A stretch of 33,458 bases of DNA from Verrucomicrobiota bacterium. Its GTDB lineage: Bacteria > Verrucomicrobiota > Verrucomicrobiia > Chthoniobacterales > UBA10450. Below are positions 7,804-15,670 of the stretch, piece by piece (positions within the stretch are counted from its first letter, which is position 1; the number at the start of each line of letters is the position of its first letter). The notes beneath the pieces were generated by a model. That model was not told the origin of the DNA and ran no database searches. It was given only the letters and a program-made list of their open reading frames with translations. Position numbers and translations under genes: made by a program. The stretch covers positions 1-33,458 of the forward strand of contig QHRO01000220.1 in assembly GCA_003220155.1 (NCBI GenBank), written 5' to 3'.

Positions 7804-8322
7804 TTATTTTGCCGCGTATTCGGGCGGCAACGATTGCAGACCATCCACCCAAAGTACAGTCACGTGATCGTCCTTTTTCTCGAACATCGAAATGGTCGCG
7901 TTCGGACTCACGGTCGGATCGACCCGATACTCTAAAATCTGGGTCAGATACTGGGACTGACTGGACGGCGTTCTGTCGTGAAATACCAGCACTGTGCAAA
8001 TCGCGAAGACCGCGAGCGAAGTGATGCCGCCCCAAAGTAGCCGGCGAATGGTCCACCAGCCGGCCTGCATCGCGTCAACCTCCGATCGTACCGGCACGTT
8101 CTCACGATCCAAACGTTCCCGTAATTGATGGCTGAAGAAATCAGCGTTGCTTAGCGCCATCGCTTGGTCGCGCAAGAGGGAACCAACTTGTTTCGCATTT
8201 TGCTTTTCCGCTTCCGCTGCAGCTCTATCCGGGAGCGAGGCCAGGAACTCCGAGAGCTCACGACCCGTTAGCTGGTCGTCGACCCAGGCTGTCCACTTTT
8301 CCTCAAACGTTTTCATAAACAT
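7804..8322 (-). CDS. single-pass membrane anti-sigma factor
   Basis: 172 residues encoded directly downstream of an ECF sigma factor, with a 20-nt overlap (14 nt if the second ATG at 8316 is used). The N-terminal cytoplasmic part (about 1-85) begins with FEEKWTAWVDDQLTGRELSEFLASLPD, a helical segment like other anti-sigma domains. No His-x3-Cys-x2-Cys zinc motif is present, so it is not a ZAS-type factor. One membrane helix lies at about residues 93-112 (LLWGGITSLAVFAICTVLVF), followed by a periplasmic tail of about 60 residues ending PPEYAAK. Assigned mainly by gene order and topology. Release by regulated proteolysis, possibly by an S2P-type protease, is a family-level inference. Confidence 0.8.
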   Translation of the reverse strand: MFMKTFEEKWTAWVDDQLTGRELSEFLASLPDRAAAEAEKQNAKQVGSLLRDQAMALSNADFFSHQLRERLDRENVPVRSEVDAMQAGWWTIRRLLWGGITSLAVFAICTVLVFHDRTPSSQSQYLTQILEYRVDPTVSPNATISMFEKKDDHVTVLWVDGLQSLPPEYAAK

Positions 8323-8914
8323 CTCTCAATAGGTTCTGCAGTTTTTTGCGCGCGTAAAATAGTCGCGACATCACCGTGCCGATGGAACAACCGAGCGCTT
8401 CCGCGATCTCGTGATATTGCATGTCTTCGGTTTCCTTCATCAAAATTACCGCCCGATGTTCCGGCGAAAGTTGTGCAATCGCCTGATCGATCCTGGTCCG
8501 CACCTCGCGCCGCTCCATTCGTTGGTGCGGCAATGGCTCGGCTCGCGGGACGGTTTTCGAGGCCGGATCGATTTCTCGCAGCTGAACATTGTCATCGAAT
8601 TCCGTCCCGCCTCCTTTAACCTGTTTTTTGCGGAGCCAATCGATCGTCACATTCATCACGATCCGATAGAGCCAGGTATAAAATGAGGACTTCCCGCGAA
8701 AGCGATCGATAGATTTCCACGCCTTCACGAAGCTGTCTTGAGCAAGATCCCAGGCATCCTGCTCGTTATGGACCATGTTGTAAATCATTCCAAAAACTCG
8801 GGTTCGGTAGCGTCCTACGAGCTCATCAAATGCCGCGCTGTCACCTTTCTGGCACCGTTTTACCAGCTCCAGTTCGGAGACATCGGGTTGAGCCACAGAC
8901 GCTTCCGTTTGCAT
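8303..8914 (-). CDS. ECF (RpoE-like) RNA polymerase sigma factor
   Basis: 203-residue sigma-70 family factor with only regions 2 and 4. Region 2 spans about residues 15-85, including DELVGRYRTRVFGMIYNMV and the -10 binding segment DAWDLAQDSFVKAWKSIDRFRGKSSFYTWLYRI. Region 4 (about 138-192) has LSPEHRAVILMKETEDMQYHEIAEALGCSIGTVMSRLFYARKKL, a helix-turn-helix for the -35 element. ATG at 8914 is chosen; the in-frame upstream start is TTG and would add seven residues. It directs RNA polymerase to a small regulon, probably including its own operon. It is followed by the anti-sigma gene in an overlapping arrangement, then by the secreted protein. No autoregulatory promoter motif was evident upstream. 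Confidence 0.93.
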   Translation of the reverse strand: MQTEASVAQPDVSELELVKRCQKGDSAAFDELVGRYRTRVFGMIYNMVHNEQDAWDLAQDSFVKAWKSIDRFRGKSSFYTWLYRIVMNVTIDWLRKKQVKGGGTEFDDNVQLREIDPASKTVPRAEPLPHQRMERREVRTRIDQAIAQLSPEHRAVILMKETEDMQYHEIAEALGCSIGTVMSRLFYARKKLQNLLRDVYENV

Positions 8915-8945
8915 AATTGGACGGAGGCGGAGCAATTTAATTCAT

Positions 8946-9590
8946 TCAACCCCGAAAGCCTTCGGAGCCGAAGCGCCGCCGCCATTCGCAGCGATATTCC
9001 CCGATCAGCGTGATAATTCCATCGCGCACCTGGAAAAGCCGCTGCAAAAGAACCGCATGCTGGGGGGCGGCGATCCGCTTCTCGCGCAGGAGCGCGGCGG
9101 CCGCATCCATCGAAAGGGTGATCGCTTTCAGCGCTCGTTTCAAATAGGCGATCGTCATTCCGATTTCATCGACGTCTTCGCCGCTCAAGGCAGCAGCCAG
9201 TTTTGCGCTGGCCAGCGCGGCGTGAGTGGCCAGTTTCACCGCCGAGGGCTCGTTTTGCAGGGTCGCGTCCTGATCGAACATATGATCGATCCAGACAGTT
9301 AAGGCAAAGGCGGCGCGATAAAGGCTGTGGTCTTCGAAGGAATCCGGCGGCGGCGGTTTTTCCTCCTCCTCTTCCTCCAGTAACGCGTCTACCTCCTGGG
9401 TCCAGTCGTGCCCATCGAGCAGCTGGGTCCAACCCATTTCACGCGCGATGATTTGGTCGCGATTTGGATCATCCAGATACCTCTCTAGCAATTCCATATA
9501 TTTCTCGGTCTTATGATCCTGCTGCTGGAGAAAACGCTCCCAATCGTATTCGTCCCAAGCGCGTTCCGGCTGGTGATCGAATCCGGCCAT
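8946..9590 (-). CDS. uncharacterised acidic helical protein
   Basis: Not recognised. 214 residues from the ATG at 9590 (a TTG eight codons upstream also fits the frame). The N-terminal half is acidic and Trp/Tyr rich (ERAWDEYDWERFLQQQD), with a run of glutamates and prolines at about 81-90 acting as a linker. The C-terminal half is alpha-helical and Ala/Leu rich (LATHAALASAKLAAALSGEDV), followed by an Arg-rich end. There is no signal peptide, membrane segment or Cys cluster. It lies 39 nt after rlmN and 31 nt before the sigma-factor start on the same strand, so it may belong to either unit. Confidence 0.75.
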   Translation of the reverse strand: MAGFDHQPERAWDEYDWERFLQQQDHKTEKYMELLERYLDDPNRDQIIAREMGWTQLLDGHDWTQEVDALLEEEEEEKPPPPDSFEDHSLYRAAFALTVWIDHMFDQDATLQNEPSAVKLATHAALASAKLAAALSGEDVDEIGMTIAYLKRALKAITLSMDAAAALLREKRIAAPQHAVLLQRLFQVRDGIITLIGEYRCEWRRRFGSEGFRG

Positions 9591-9629
9591 GAAGAAATAA
9601 ACGCCAGCTTGCAAGGCGGCGCAATTGAT

Positions 9630-10817
9630 TTAGCCGCTTGACTCGAGAACAGGCAAACCGCGTTCTGTTTGCAAGCGCAATTGCCCGCAGGCCGCGGCGA
9701 TGTCATCGCCTTTTTCGCGGCGAAGGGTCGCACGCACGTCGGCCGAACGCAGAATGGCAAGAAATTTTTTCTGACGATCTATGGAAGGCTTCGTCCAATC
9801 CAGACCTTCAACCCTGTTGTATGGGATCAAGTTGACTTTTGCTTCCAGTGCGCGCGCATGCTTTGCCAGCTGGCGCGCTTGTTCGTCCGAATCGTTTACT
9901 TGAGCGATTAAAATATACTCGAACGTGATCCGCTGCTTCTTCCGTGAAGTAAAATAGCGGCAGGCATCAAGCAGCGCGCCCAAGTTGTACTTGCGATTGA
10001 CCGGCATGATCCGGCTCCGTATCTCGTCGCTGGCGCTGTGCAATGAAACCGCGAGCCGGATTTGCAGTGGTTGGTCTGCCAATTTGCGAATTTGTGGAAC
10101 CAATCCACTAGTCGAGATCGTAATGTTGCGTGCACCGATCCCGATTCCCCACGGCGCATTGATGATCTGAATCGCGCGCAGAAGATTATCATAATTCGCC
10201 AGCGGCTCGCCCATTCCCATAAAAACAATGTTGTCGATTCGTTCGCCGCTTTCTTCTTCGACCGCCATGATCTGATTTACGATTTCATTCGCGCGGAGGT
10301 TTCGCTTCCAACCATCCAGCCCACTCGCGCAAAATTTACAGCCATAGGCACAGCCGACCTGAGTCGAGACGCAAATCGTCCGACGATCCGAGGGCGATCC
10401 ATAAAGCGCGGGCGATGCCGGGATCAGGACCGATTCGATGAGATTGTTGTCGCTTAATCGAAAGAGAAATTTTCGCGTTGTATCTTTGGATCCGAGGACG
10501 CGAACAACCTCGATTTTGCCGAAGCAGAGATTGTCCGCGAGCTTCGTGCGCAAGGCGTGCGGCAAATTGGTCATTTCGGCGAACGAGGTGACGCGCTTCT
10601 GGTAAAGCCAATCGACGATTTGACCGGCACGATACGATGGCTGGGCAATCCGGCGCAGCTCGTCGAGATGCAACGATTTAATGTCGGTTAGGGGAACGAC
10701 GTGCACAGAGAAATCTAGCTGATTACCGGCGAAATGCAGCCGGACGAGGATTTCCTGGTCTCGTTCCGAGATGCGTACGTGTTTAGCTGTGCTATATCCC
10801 TTTTCATTAAGGTGCAT
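9630..10817 (-). CDS. rlmN: 23S rRNA (adenine-2503-C2)-methyltransferase, radical SAM
   Basis: Methylates C2 of A2503 in 23S rRNA and A37 of some tRNAs, using two S-adenosylmethionines and a 4Fe-4S cluster. The cluster motif CxxxCxxC appears as CAYGCKFC in the STQVGCAYGCKFCASG stretch. Other family marks are NIVFMGMGEPLANYDN, ITISTSGLVPQI and the late segment ITFEYILIAQVND. The conserved N-terminal part begins at SLHLDELRRIAQPSYRAGQIVDWLYQ. The ATG at 10817 gives 395 residues with about 40 non-conserved N-terminal residues. An in-frame GTG at 10706 just before VVPLTDIKSL would give a more usual length, so the start is uncertain. It lies next to a set of palindromes at its 5' side. Confidence 0.94.
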   Translation of the reverse strand: MHLNEKGYSTAKHVRISERDQEILVRLHFAGNQLDFSVHVVPLTDIKSLHLDELRRIAQPSYRAGQIVDWLYQKRVTSFAEMTNLPHALRTKLADNLCFGKIEVVRVLGSKDTTRKFLFRLSDNNLIESVLIPASPALYGSPSDRRTICVSTQVGCAYGCKFCASGLDGWKRNLRANEIVNQIMAVEEESGERIDNIVFMGMGEPLANYDNLLRAIQIINAPWGIGIGARNITISTSGLVPQIRKLADQPLQIRLAVSLHSASDEIRSRIMPVNRKYNLGALLDACRYFTSRKKQRITFEYILIAQVNDSDEQARQLAKHARALEAKVNLIPYNRVEGLDWTKPSIDRQKKFLAILRSADVRATLRREKGDDIAAACGQLRLQTERGLPVLESSG

Positions 10818-10835
10818 GGCCGAGTCTGCTACCAC

Positions 10836-10933
10836 AACCGCTTTAGCGGTTTACTCGTTGGCTCACAAAAAACCGCTGAAGCGGTTGCGGCTCGCTCGGC
10901 CGTCGTTAACACCCAGCTAAAGCAGGGTGTTAA
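10836..10933. repeat. cluster of three palindromes upstream of rlmN
   Basis: Two copies of a 16-bp palindrome (AACCGCTTTAGCGGTT at 10836-10851 and AACCGCTGAAGCGGTT at 10871-10886) are followed by a hairpin with 9-bp arms TTAACACCC/GGGTGTTAA around AGCTAAAGCA-type sequence (10906-10933). The cluster lies in the divergent gap between rlmN and the Mpv17-like gene. It probably belongs to dispersed repeat families rather than a unique operator. Confidence 0.6.
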
Positions 10934-11014
10934 TGAGTGGGTCAGTCGACGCTAAACTATATCTAAACTCAGTTTTCGCCTTGAAGCGCTGCGCAGGCTC
11001 GCCAGTTTGCGCGC

Positions 11015-11761
11015 ATGTCGCGTCAGCGAACGCCATGGCTGATTGGCTGGGAAGCGGCCAAAGCAAACGCAGCGCCGGCGTTTGTTCTGCAAAGCATGAT
11101 GCTGGCGATCTTGCTCGCCTATTACTTTCATCCGCCGAGCGCAGCGTTCCTGAATGCGCTGGCTGGTTTCAAGGAGCGGCACGGGCTCGCTTTTGTTTTG
11201 ATCGCGTCGGCAATCGTGGGCGCGATTTTACCCGAGCTGTTCGTTATCGTCTTTTTTCAGCGCGGTCCCATTCGGCTACAAAATGCGCGCAATTTTGTTT
11301 TTAACGCACCATTCTGGGCGTTTGATGGCTTTCTCGTTAACCTGATGTATCGCGGCCTGGCGGAGTGGCTAGGTGATCGCACAAGCGTGCCGATTGTGGC
11401 CGCTAAAATCTGTGTCGACCAGTTTGGTTACAATCCGCTTTTTGCCACGCCCTACGGGATCTGGGGATACGCATGGAAAAATAGTGGGTATTCCTTCGCG
11501 AAACTGCGCTCACTGCTTACGTGGCAATATTATCGCGAGCATGCTTTGCCGGTCCTGATCGCGACCTGGGCAGTTTGGATCCCGTTAATGGCGGTTATCT
11601 ATTCGCTGCCATTGGCGCTGCAATTTCCGCTCTTCGCCCTCGCCCTTGCTTTCTGGGTTCTGATGATGACCTATATCACCAACCGGTTCGCCGGAAAGAT
11701 CGAAGCTGACGCAGAGTTGCCGATTTCTGTGGTAGGTGATGTTGAAGAGTTAAAGAGTTGA
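11015..11761 (+). CDS. Mpv17/PMP22-like integral membrane protein
   Basis: 248 residues with about four to five hydrophobic segments (about 22-38, 57-80, 96-113, 181-200, 202-220). The middle reads AKICVDQFGYNPLFATPYGIWGY, matching the K-x-x-x-DQ-x-x-x-x-P segment of the Mpv17/PMP22 family, and the C-terminal half (YYREHALPVLIATWAVWIPLMAVIYSLPLALQFP) corresponds in order and spacing to the family's W-x-x-W-P-x-x-Q ending. The family is best known from mitochondrial and peroxisomal membranes, with channel activity reported for some members; bacterial homologues are less studied. The last residues (VEELKS) are encoded by an 8-bp repeat array, so the true C-terminus may have been altered. The assignment rests on pattern recognition. 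Confidence 0.6.
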   Translation: MSRQRTPWLIGWEAAKANAAPAFVLQSMMLAILLAYYFHPPSAAFLNALAGFKERHGLAFVLIASAIVGAILPELFVIVFFQRGPIRLQNARNFVFNAPFWAFDGFLVNLMYRGLAEWLGDRTSVPIVAAKICVDQFGYNPLFATPYGIWGYAWKNSGYSFAKLRSLLTWQYYREHALPVLIATWAVWIPLMAVIYSLPLALQFPLFALALAFWVLMMTYITNRFAGKIEADAELPISVVGDVEELKS

Positions 11762-11824
11762 AGCGGCAGCGAACCATTGTGTGCCTACTCTCTTCAATCC
11801 TTTAACGGTTCAACGCTTCAACCC
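11741..11824. repeat. 8-bp phased repeat pair across a convergent gap
   Basis: Left arm 11741-11764 is three octamers (GTTGAAGA, GTTAAAGA, GTTGAAGC). Right arm 11793-11824 is four octamers of TTCAATCC / TTTAACGG / TTCAACGC / TTCAACCC type. The arms are inverted relative to each other and could form a hairpin of roughly 23 bp with mismatches. The stop codons of both converging genes (11759-11761 and 11810-11812) lie inside the arrays. A related array is at 28982-29013. Confidence 0.6.
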
Positions 11825-12604
11825 ATTTCCGTTCAGAAAATGCAGCAACGCTTCGTGAACACCGGCACCGAATTCGCGCGCGGCTACGTAGCCACCGGCG
11901 GAGCGCACTGCGTCTTTCACCTGGTCGATCGCATTCGCGGGGCAAGCTGGCATCGCAGCGAACCGACCGTCAAGCATTGAAACGTCATTGTGATGATCGC
12001 CTGCCGCGAAAATCTCTTCGCGCGGAATATTGATCAACCGCGACAGTTCGGCTAGCGCAGCGCCTTTGTGGTAATCGGCGTGACAGAAACGCAAATAGAT
12101 CGTGTTGCGCTGATAATTAAATTCGGGCTGTCGGGTTCGCACCCACTCGACGAATTCCGTGATCCGATCCATTTCTTCCTCGCTCGTTGCAGCCACGCCT
12201 TCGGCCGCAGCGCCGAGGTAGATCACGCGTGCTTTCGTTTTTCGGTTTACGAAATCGATGATCTCGGTGAGAACGGATTGGGCGGAATTGAACAACTCCG
12301 CATGAGCTTGCGCACAACGATCGTTCCAATCACCGAATGGCTCCCACTTGCCGCCATTGCGCGATGGGCGGAAGACATCGCGTTCGCTGGTGAGGATGAA
12401 ATCGGGCCGAATGGGAAATTCGAAATCGAGCAAACCTGATTCGAGCAGTTCCACCGAGCGACCGGTGTTGATGGTCCAAAGCGCGCCGTCTTGCTGCAAC
12501 TGCCCGATCAGCTCGATGCAAGCCGGGTCGAGTACCGGATCGTTGTCGTGAGCGACGAGAGTGCCATCGAAGTCGGTGCTGATCAAACGAACGTTTTGGT
12601 CCAC
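11810..12604 (-). CDS. HAD-superfamily (Cof/IIB type) phosphohydrolase
   Basis: 264-residue phosphatase. Motif I DFDGT at 11-15 holds the nucleophile Asp11 and the acid/base Asp13; motif II is INTGRS (45-50); the C-terminal motif IV is AGDHHNDVSML. A cap domain of the C2 type sits between. The general reaction is hydrolysis of a small phosphorylated metabolite, often a sugar phosphate; the actual substrate is not deducible. The first codon is GTG (12604), immediately followed by DQNVRLISTDFDGT, so no later start is possible. Divergent from the small gene at 12653. Its 3' end runs into an 8-bp repeat array, so the last few residues are repeat-encoded. Confidence 0.85.
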   Translation of the reverse strand: MDQNVRLISTDFDGTLVAHDNDPVLDPACIELIGQLQQDGALWTINTGRSVELLESGLLDFEFPIRPDFILTSERDVFRPSRNGGKWEPFGDWNDRCAQAHAELFNSAQSVLTEIIDFVNRKTKARVIYLGAAAEGVAATSEEEMDRITEFVEWVRTRQPEFNYQRNTIYLRFCHADYHKGAALAELSRLINIPREEIFAAGDHHNDVSMLDGRFAAMPACPANAIDQVKDAVRSAGGYVAAREFGAGVHEALLHFLNGNGLKR

Positions 12605-12652
12605 AGGCTAACTTAGAAATTGATTTCGCCAACGCAACGCGCAACGGTTTTG

Positions 12653-12943
12653 ATGATGAAGTCCGCTTACGAGTTAGCAATGGAACGGCTCCAAAAGGGC
12701 TCGCCCAGTGTGATCTTGACGGCCGAGCAGAAGGCGGAGCTGGCGGAAATCGATTCCTCATTCAAGGCAAAGATTGCGGAAAGGAGAATTTTCTTAACCG
12801 ACGAGATTAGGAAGGCTGTTGCCGCCGGAAAATTTGATGATGTAGAGTCGCTCGAGAAACAACTGACGGCGGACGTAATTCGGCTTCAGGAAGATTGCGA
12901 GCACAAAAAGGAAAAGCTGCGCGCGACGTTTGGAGCGAGGTAG
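12653..12943 (+). CDS. small charged coiled-coil protein, unknown function
   Basis: Not assigned to a function. 96 residues (95 if the second of two adjacent ATGs is used). It starts MKSAYELAMERLQK and continues with helix-forming, Glu/Lys-rich sequence such as LTAEQKAELAEIDSSFKAKIAERR and DVESLEKQLTADVIRLQEDCEHKKEKL, which should form a long coiled coil. Proteins of this look are, to my recollection, common in Verrucomicrobiota. Cytoplasmic, no signal or membrane segment. An upstream TTG extends the frame to 12620 but would overlap the HAD promoter region. The gene is divergent from the HAD gene (48 bp between starts) and convergent with the desaturase across a repeat. Confidence 0.75.
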   Translation: MMKSAYELAMERLQKGSPSVILTAEQKAELAEIDSSFKAKIAERRIFLTDEIRKAVAAGKFDDVESLEKQLTADVIRLQEDCEHKKEKLRATFGAR

Positions 12944-12962
12944 CGGCGCTTGTCATCACTGC

Positions 12963-13072
12963 TGTCATCCCGTGCAAATGCGAGGGACCTCTCAGTTGGT
13001 ATTGCTTACACAAGTTTGGATAGAGCGTGACCAGCTGTGAGGTCCCTCGCCGTCGTTGCGGCTCGGAATGAC
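12963..13072. repeat. TGTCATCCC-type repeat, 110 bp, in a convergent gap
   Basis: Ends are TGTCATCCCGTGC and GCTCGGAATGAC. Internal perfect 10-bp arms GAGGGACCTC (12982-12991) and GAGGTCCCTC (13039-13048) can form a hairpin. It starts 19 nt after one stop codon and ends 6 nt before the other, again filling a convergent gap. Confidence 0.65.
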
Positions 13073-13078
13073 GCCGCC

Positions 13079-14104
13079 TTAACTTTGGATTGCGTGGCAG
13101 CGAAGTTCGGAAATCTTCGAGAGTGATGCGGCCCCGCGCGCCCCGCGGTTAGGAAACTGCCTCCGTCGTTTGCGCTGCGCGCGTTTGGGCAAGTTGGGAT
13201 CGAGGAAGCCCAGCATATGGGCATGATTGATGACGCGGACGCCTTCCCGTTTCTGTAGCTCAGCGATCTGCCGCTGAAATTGTTCCATTTTTGTCCAATG
13301 CACTTTCGGACGGAAATGATGCTCGGCGTGGTAGCCGTTGTAGAAGAAAATCCAGTTGTAAATCTTCCCGTAGCTACTTACGCCCCACGCGATCGGCTTG
13401 TCCGGGTTAGCGCCATAGTGACGGAAATATCCATTCAAGTAGCTGAAGCAATGGCCCAAATAGAAGAAGGGCAAAAAGAACAGCATGTATCGCCAATTAA
13501 TAAAGGCGATTGGGTTTGTCGGAACAATAAGCGCCATCAAAAGTAACACGCTAATAAACGCGGTGAGCTCGATTGTTCCCCAACGGACATCGGCATTTCC
13601 GCGCTTTGCTAGTTCGCGTTTGATCGCTGCTGGATTGTCGCGAAAAAAGCTGAGAAAGACATAGCCCCACGGATTTTCTGCCTCCCCATCATGGCCATGC
13701 TTGTAAATGGAAATCCAATCCACGGTCTCGCCGTGTTCATCGGGTCGATCAGCGTTTCCCTTGTGATGCTGCATGTGCACGGCATCATAGTAAGTCTGCG
13801 AAAAACAGCAGGCGATTGATTCGATCACACCAAAGACGCGGTTCATCCAATCCGGCCGAAAGAACGGGTTATGGATGAAGTTGTGAGCGACACCGTTGAT
13901 ATTGGCGTTGATCATGAGCGCGTAAGCGAAACCCATGATCAGCATCACCCACAGAGGGGTGAACGGGAAAAGGAGATACATCGCCAGCAAGTAGAAAAAG
14001 TGAAATAACCCGGCGAGCGCGGGCACAATGTCCCAACGCGTATGCGCGAAAATCTTCGAATCGGTTGCTGGCCGTTCGATATGGATGGTCTCGGCTGCAT
14101 TCAT
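13079..14104 (-). CDS. membrane fatty acid desaturase
   Basis: 341-residue integral membrane di-iron desaturase that introduces a double bond into acyl chains of lipids. The three histidine boxes are HNFIH (74-78), HMQHH (110-114) and HAEHH (259-263), with hydrophobic segments at about 27-48, 50-70, 178-195 and 203-222. The length fits acyl-lipid or acyl-CoA desaturases. The ATG at 14104 is followed by a hydrophilic N-terminus with ERPATDSK. The C-terminal 30 or so residues (after KRAQRKRRRQFPNRG) look non-conserved, and the stop lies 6 bp from a repeat, so the tail may be degraded. The position of the introduced double bond cannot be inferred. A similar fold also serves carotene or sphingolipid modification. 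Confidence 0.88.
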   Translation of the reverse strand: MNAAETIHIERPATDSKIFAHTRWDIVPALAGLFHFFYLLAMYLLFPFTPLWVMLIMGFAYALMINANINGVAHNFIHNPFFRPDWMNRVFGVIESIACCFSQTYYDAVHMQHHKGNADRPDEHGETVDWISIYKHGHDGEAENPWGYVFLSFFRDNPAAIKRELAKRGNADVRWGTIELTAFISVLLLMALIVPTNPIAFINWRYMLFFLPFFYLGHCFSYLNGYFRHYGANPDKPIAWGVSSYGKIYNWIFFYNGYHAEHHFRPKVHWTKMEQFQRQIAELQKREGVRVINHAHMLGFLDPNLPKRAQRKRRRQFPNRGARGAASLSKISELRCHAIQS

Positions 14105-14791
14105 AAGAGCCAGTAAATTATGTCGCCGTCCGAATGCAAACGCAACTCCGACCCGACCCGGGTGCTAGTGCTCAAGCAGTCTCACGAGCACGGACTTAAC
14201 ATTCTGATGTTGCAGGTGCGACACCCAAATGTTAACTCGCAAATATCGCATTAGGTGCAGTATTGAAGGACGGGCGTTTCAACCGCACTTCATGACCCGA
14301 GCCGCAATAATCTTATCCGCCACGGCGTGCGGAAGGTTTACCTACTCTTACCTTGGAAAAGCTTGTTCCGGGGGGAATAGCCGAGGTAAGCCCATTGTAT
14401 GGCGGGGCGGGTGAAGGGGTGGGCGCTCCGGTCTGCCGGAGTGGCTCAGACCCACGGGCAGATGTCGATGACCTATGGTTACTACGGGCAATCATAATAA
14501 TTATGAAAGCAAGCGTTATACCCCCCACGATCGTACCCTCTCGAAACCTAGATGGGTTCTAAGTTGCTAAATTACAATAGATTGCATGGTCTCGAGTCAA
14601 CTCTTTGACCCTAAGCCGACATACCTATCGCCTTTATGAAACAATCCGGTTACAGCCATAGCAAATTACCGTTTTTGACTTAGCCGGCACGGAATTTGTC
14701 GTTGACGTTGCGACGCATTTATGAGAATTGTGGCCTAAGCCGAGCTTGAAACGCTATTTAGGTCACGTTTGAAGCCGGACAATGGGACCAA
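14105..14791. other. 687-bp gene-free region with two dyads
   Basis: No credible coding frame on either strand; composition is patchy. Dyad 1 (14196-14235) has arms TTAACATT/AATGTTAA enclosing a small GGTG-CGA-CACC hairpin. Dyad 2 (14419-14455) has outer arms GTGGG/CCCAC and an inner 6-bp stem CTCCGG/CCGGAG with a TCTG loop. CTAAGCCGA occurs at 14612-14620 and again near 14734. It may hold regulatory DNA, a structured RNA leader for the exported protein gene, or a decayed gene; the sequence does not decide. Confidence 0.5.
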
Positions 14792-15544
14792 ATGATTGCT
14801 CGCAGCATCGTTCTCATCGTCGCCATTATCATTTGTACCACCGTTGGTTATGCCACGGTTGTAGACCTCACCGGATCCAATGACAGCGGCACTATTAACG
14901 ATGCGCAGTTCGTCTTCACAACGCCGCAGCCCACTGGTACTGGCGTCATCCAACCGTTCCTACGGTTGGAGAACACTCCGATTGAGCAGGGGTATAATAC
15001 TTCTGGCGGAACTCCCTTTGACGATAAAGCCGGACCGTGGACTCATAACCTGACGTTTGGTGATCTTCAGAACACCGAAGTAACCCTTGGCGGGGCCAGT
15101 TACTTCAAACTCTTGCTCGACGTCAACGAACCCGGCGGCAAAAGATCACTGATATCGCTGGATCAGCTGCAATTTTATACCTCTAGTGTCGGCGGTCAGA
15201 CGACTAGCAACGTCGCCTCGCTCGGAACTTTGCGCTACACCTTTGGCTCCGGGGACAGCGTCATCCTCGATGCCTCACGTAATCACGGGAGCGGCTCCGG
15301 CGATATGTATGCGTATATTCCGACATCCGATTTTGCCGGCACCAAGACGAACGACTTCGTCTATTTATATGCGCACTTCGGTAATACCGATGACAGCCAA
15401 GCCGGGTTCGAAGAGTGGACACTGGTTAATGTTGCGCCCATTCCCGAGATGAACGCACTTTTTCCTATCATCGGTTTTTTTGCGGTGGCCTTTGCCACGC
15501 GCCATTTGTGGCGACGTCATAAGCGGCAGGTGAGCGACATCTAG
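14792..15544 (+). CDS. exported protein with PEP-CTERM-like C-terminal anchor
   Basis: 250 residues. N-terminal signal peptide MIARSIVLIVAIIICTTVGYA, then a Gly/Ser/Thr-rich beta-type region (about 25-210) without recognised catalytic motifs. The C-terminus has three parts: a short PIPEMN motif, a hydrophobic helix (ALFPIIGFFAVAFATRHLW) and a basic tail (RRHKRQ). This is the architecture of exosortase substrates (PEP-CTERM), although the motif reads PEM rather than the usual PEP. If genuine, the protein is processed by an exosortase and delivered to the cell surface or matrix; no exosortase is in the window. Middle section resembles PEP-CTERM secreted proteins in style only. Expressed from a long upstream region and ended by a strong terminator, so probably monocistronic. 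Confidence 0.72.
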   Translation: MIARSIVLIVAIIICTTVGYATVVDLTGSNDSGTINDAQFVFTTPQPTGTGVIQPFLRLENTPIEQGYNTSGGTPFDDKAGPWTHNLTFGDLQNTEVTLGGASYFKLLLDVNEPGGKRSLISLDQLQFYTSSVGGQTTSNVASLGTLRYTFGSGDSVILDASRNHGSGSGDMYAYIPTSDFAGTKTNDFVYLYAHFGNTDDSQAGFEEWTLVNVAPIPEMNALFPIIGFFAVAFATRHLWRRHKRQVSDI

Positions 15545-15573
15545 TTTTCACAAGCTAACATTGCGGTGTTTGG

Positions 15574-15608
15574 CGGAGGCGACGGCAATTGTCGCCTCCG
15601 TTTTTTTT
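15574..15608 (+). terminator. intrinsic terminator
   Basis: Perfect 10-bp stem CGGAGGCGAC/GTCGCCTCCG with a 7-nt loop (GGCAATT), followed by eight T residues. It lies 30 bp after the exported-protein stop and before prs, insulating the two. Confidence 0.93.
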
Positions 15609-15670
15609 GCTGAATCAGATGGCGCGGTGTTGCAAACGGTCCCGCGTCACGCGTAATCTTGCGCCCGCTT

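Noticed and set aside
7802-8056. 85-codon N-terminal extension of the secreted protein gene
   Set aside because: It overlaps the anti-sigma gene in another frame, and the ATG at 7801 starts a clean signal peptide.
10836-10933. CRISPR-like array
   Set aside because: Only two equal 16-bp palindromes, with unequal context and no cas genes; these are dispersed palindromes.
14686-14699. Possible sigma-54 promoter (GGCACG...TTGTC) about 95 bp before the exported-protein gene
   Set aside because: The -12 element reads GT and not GC, and no activator gene is nearby.
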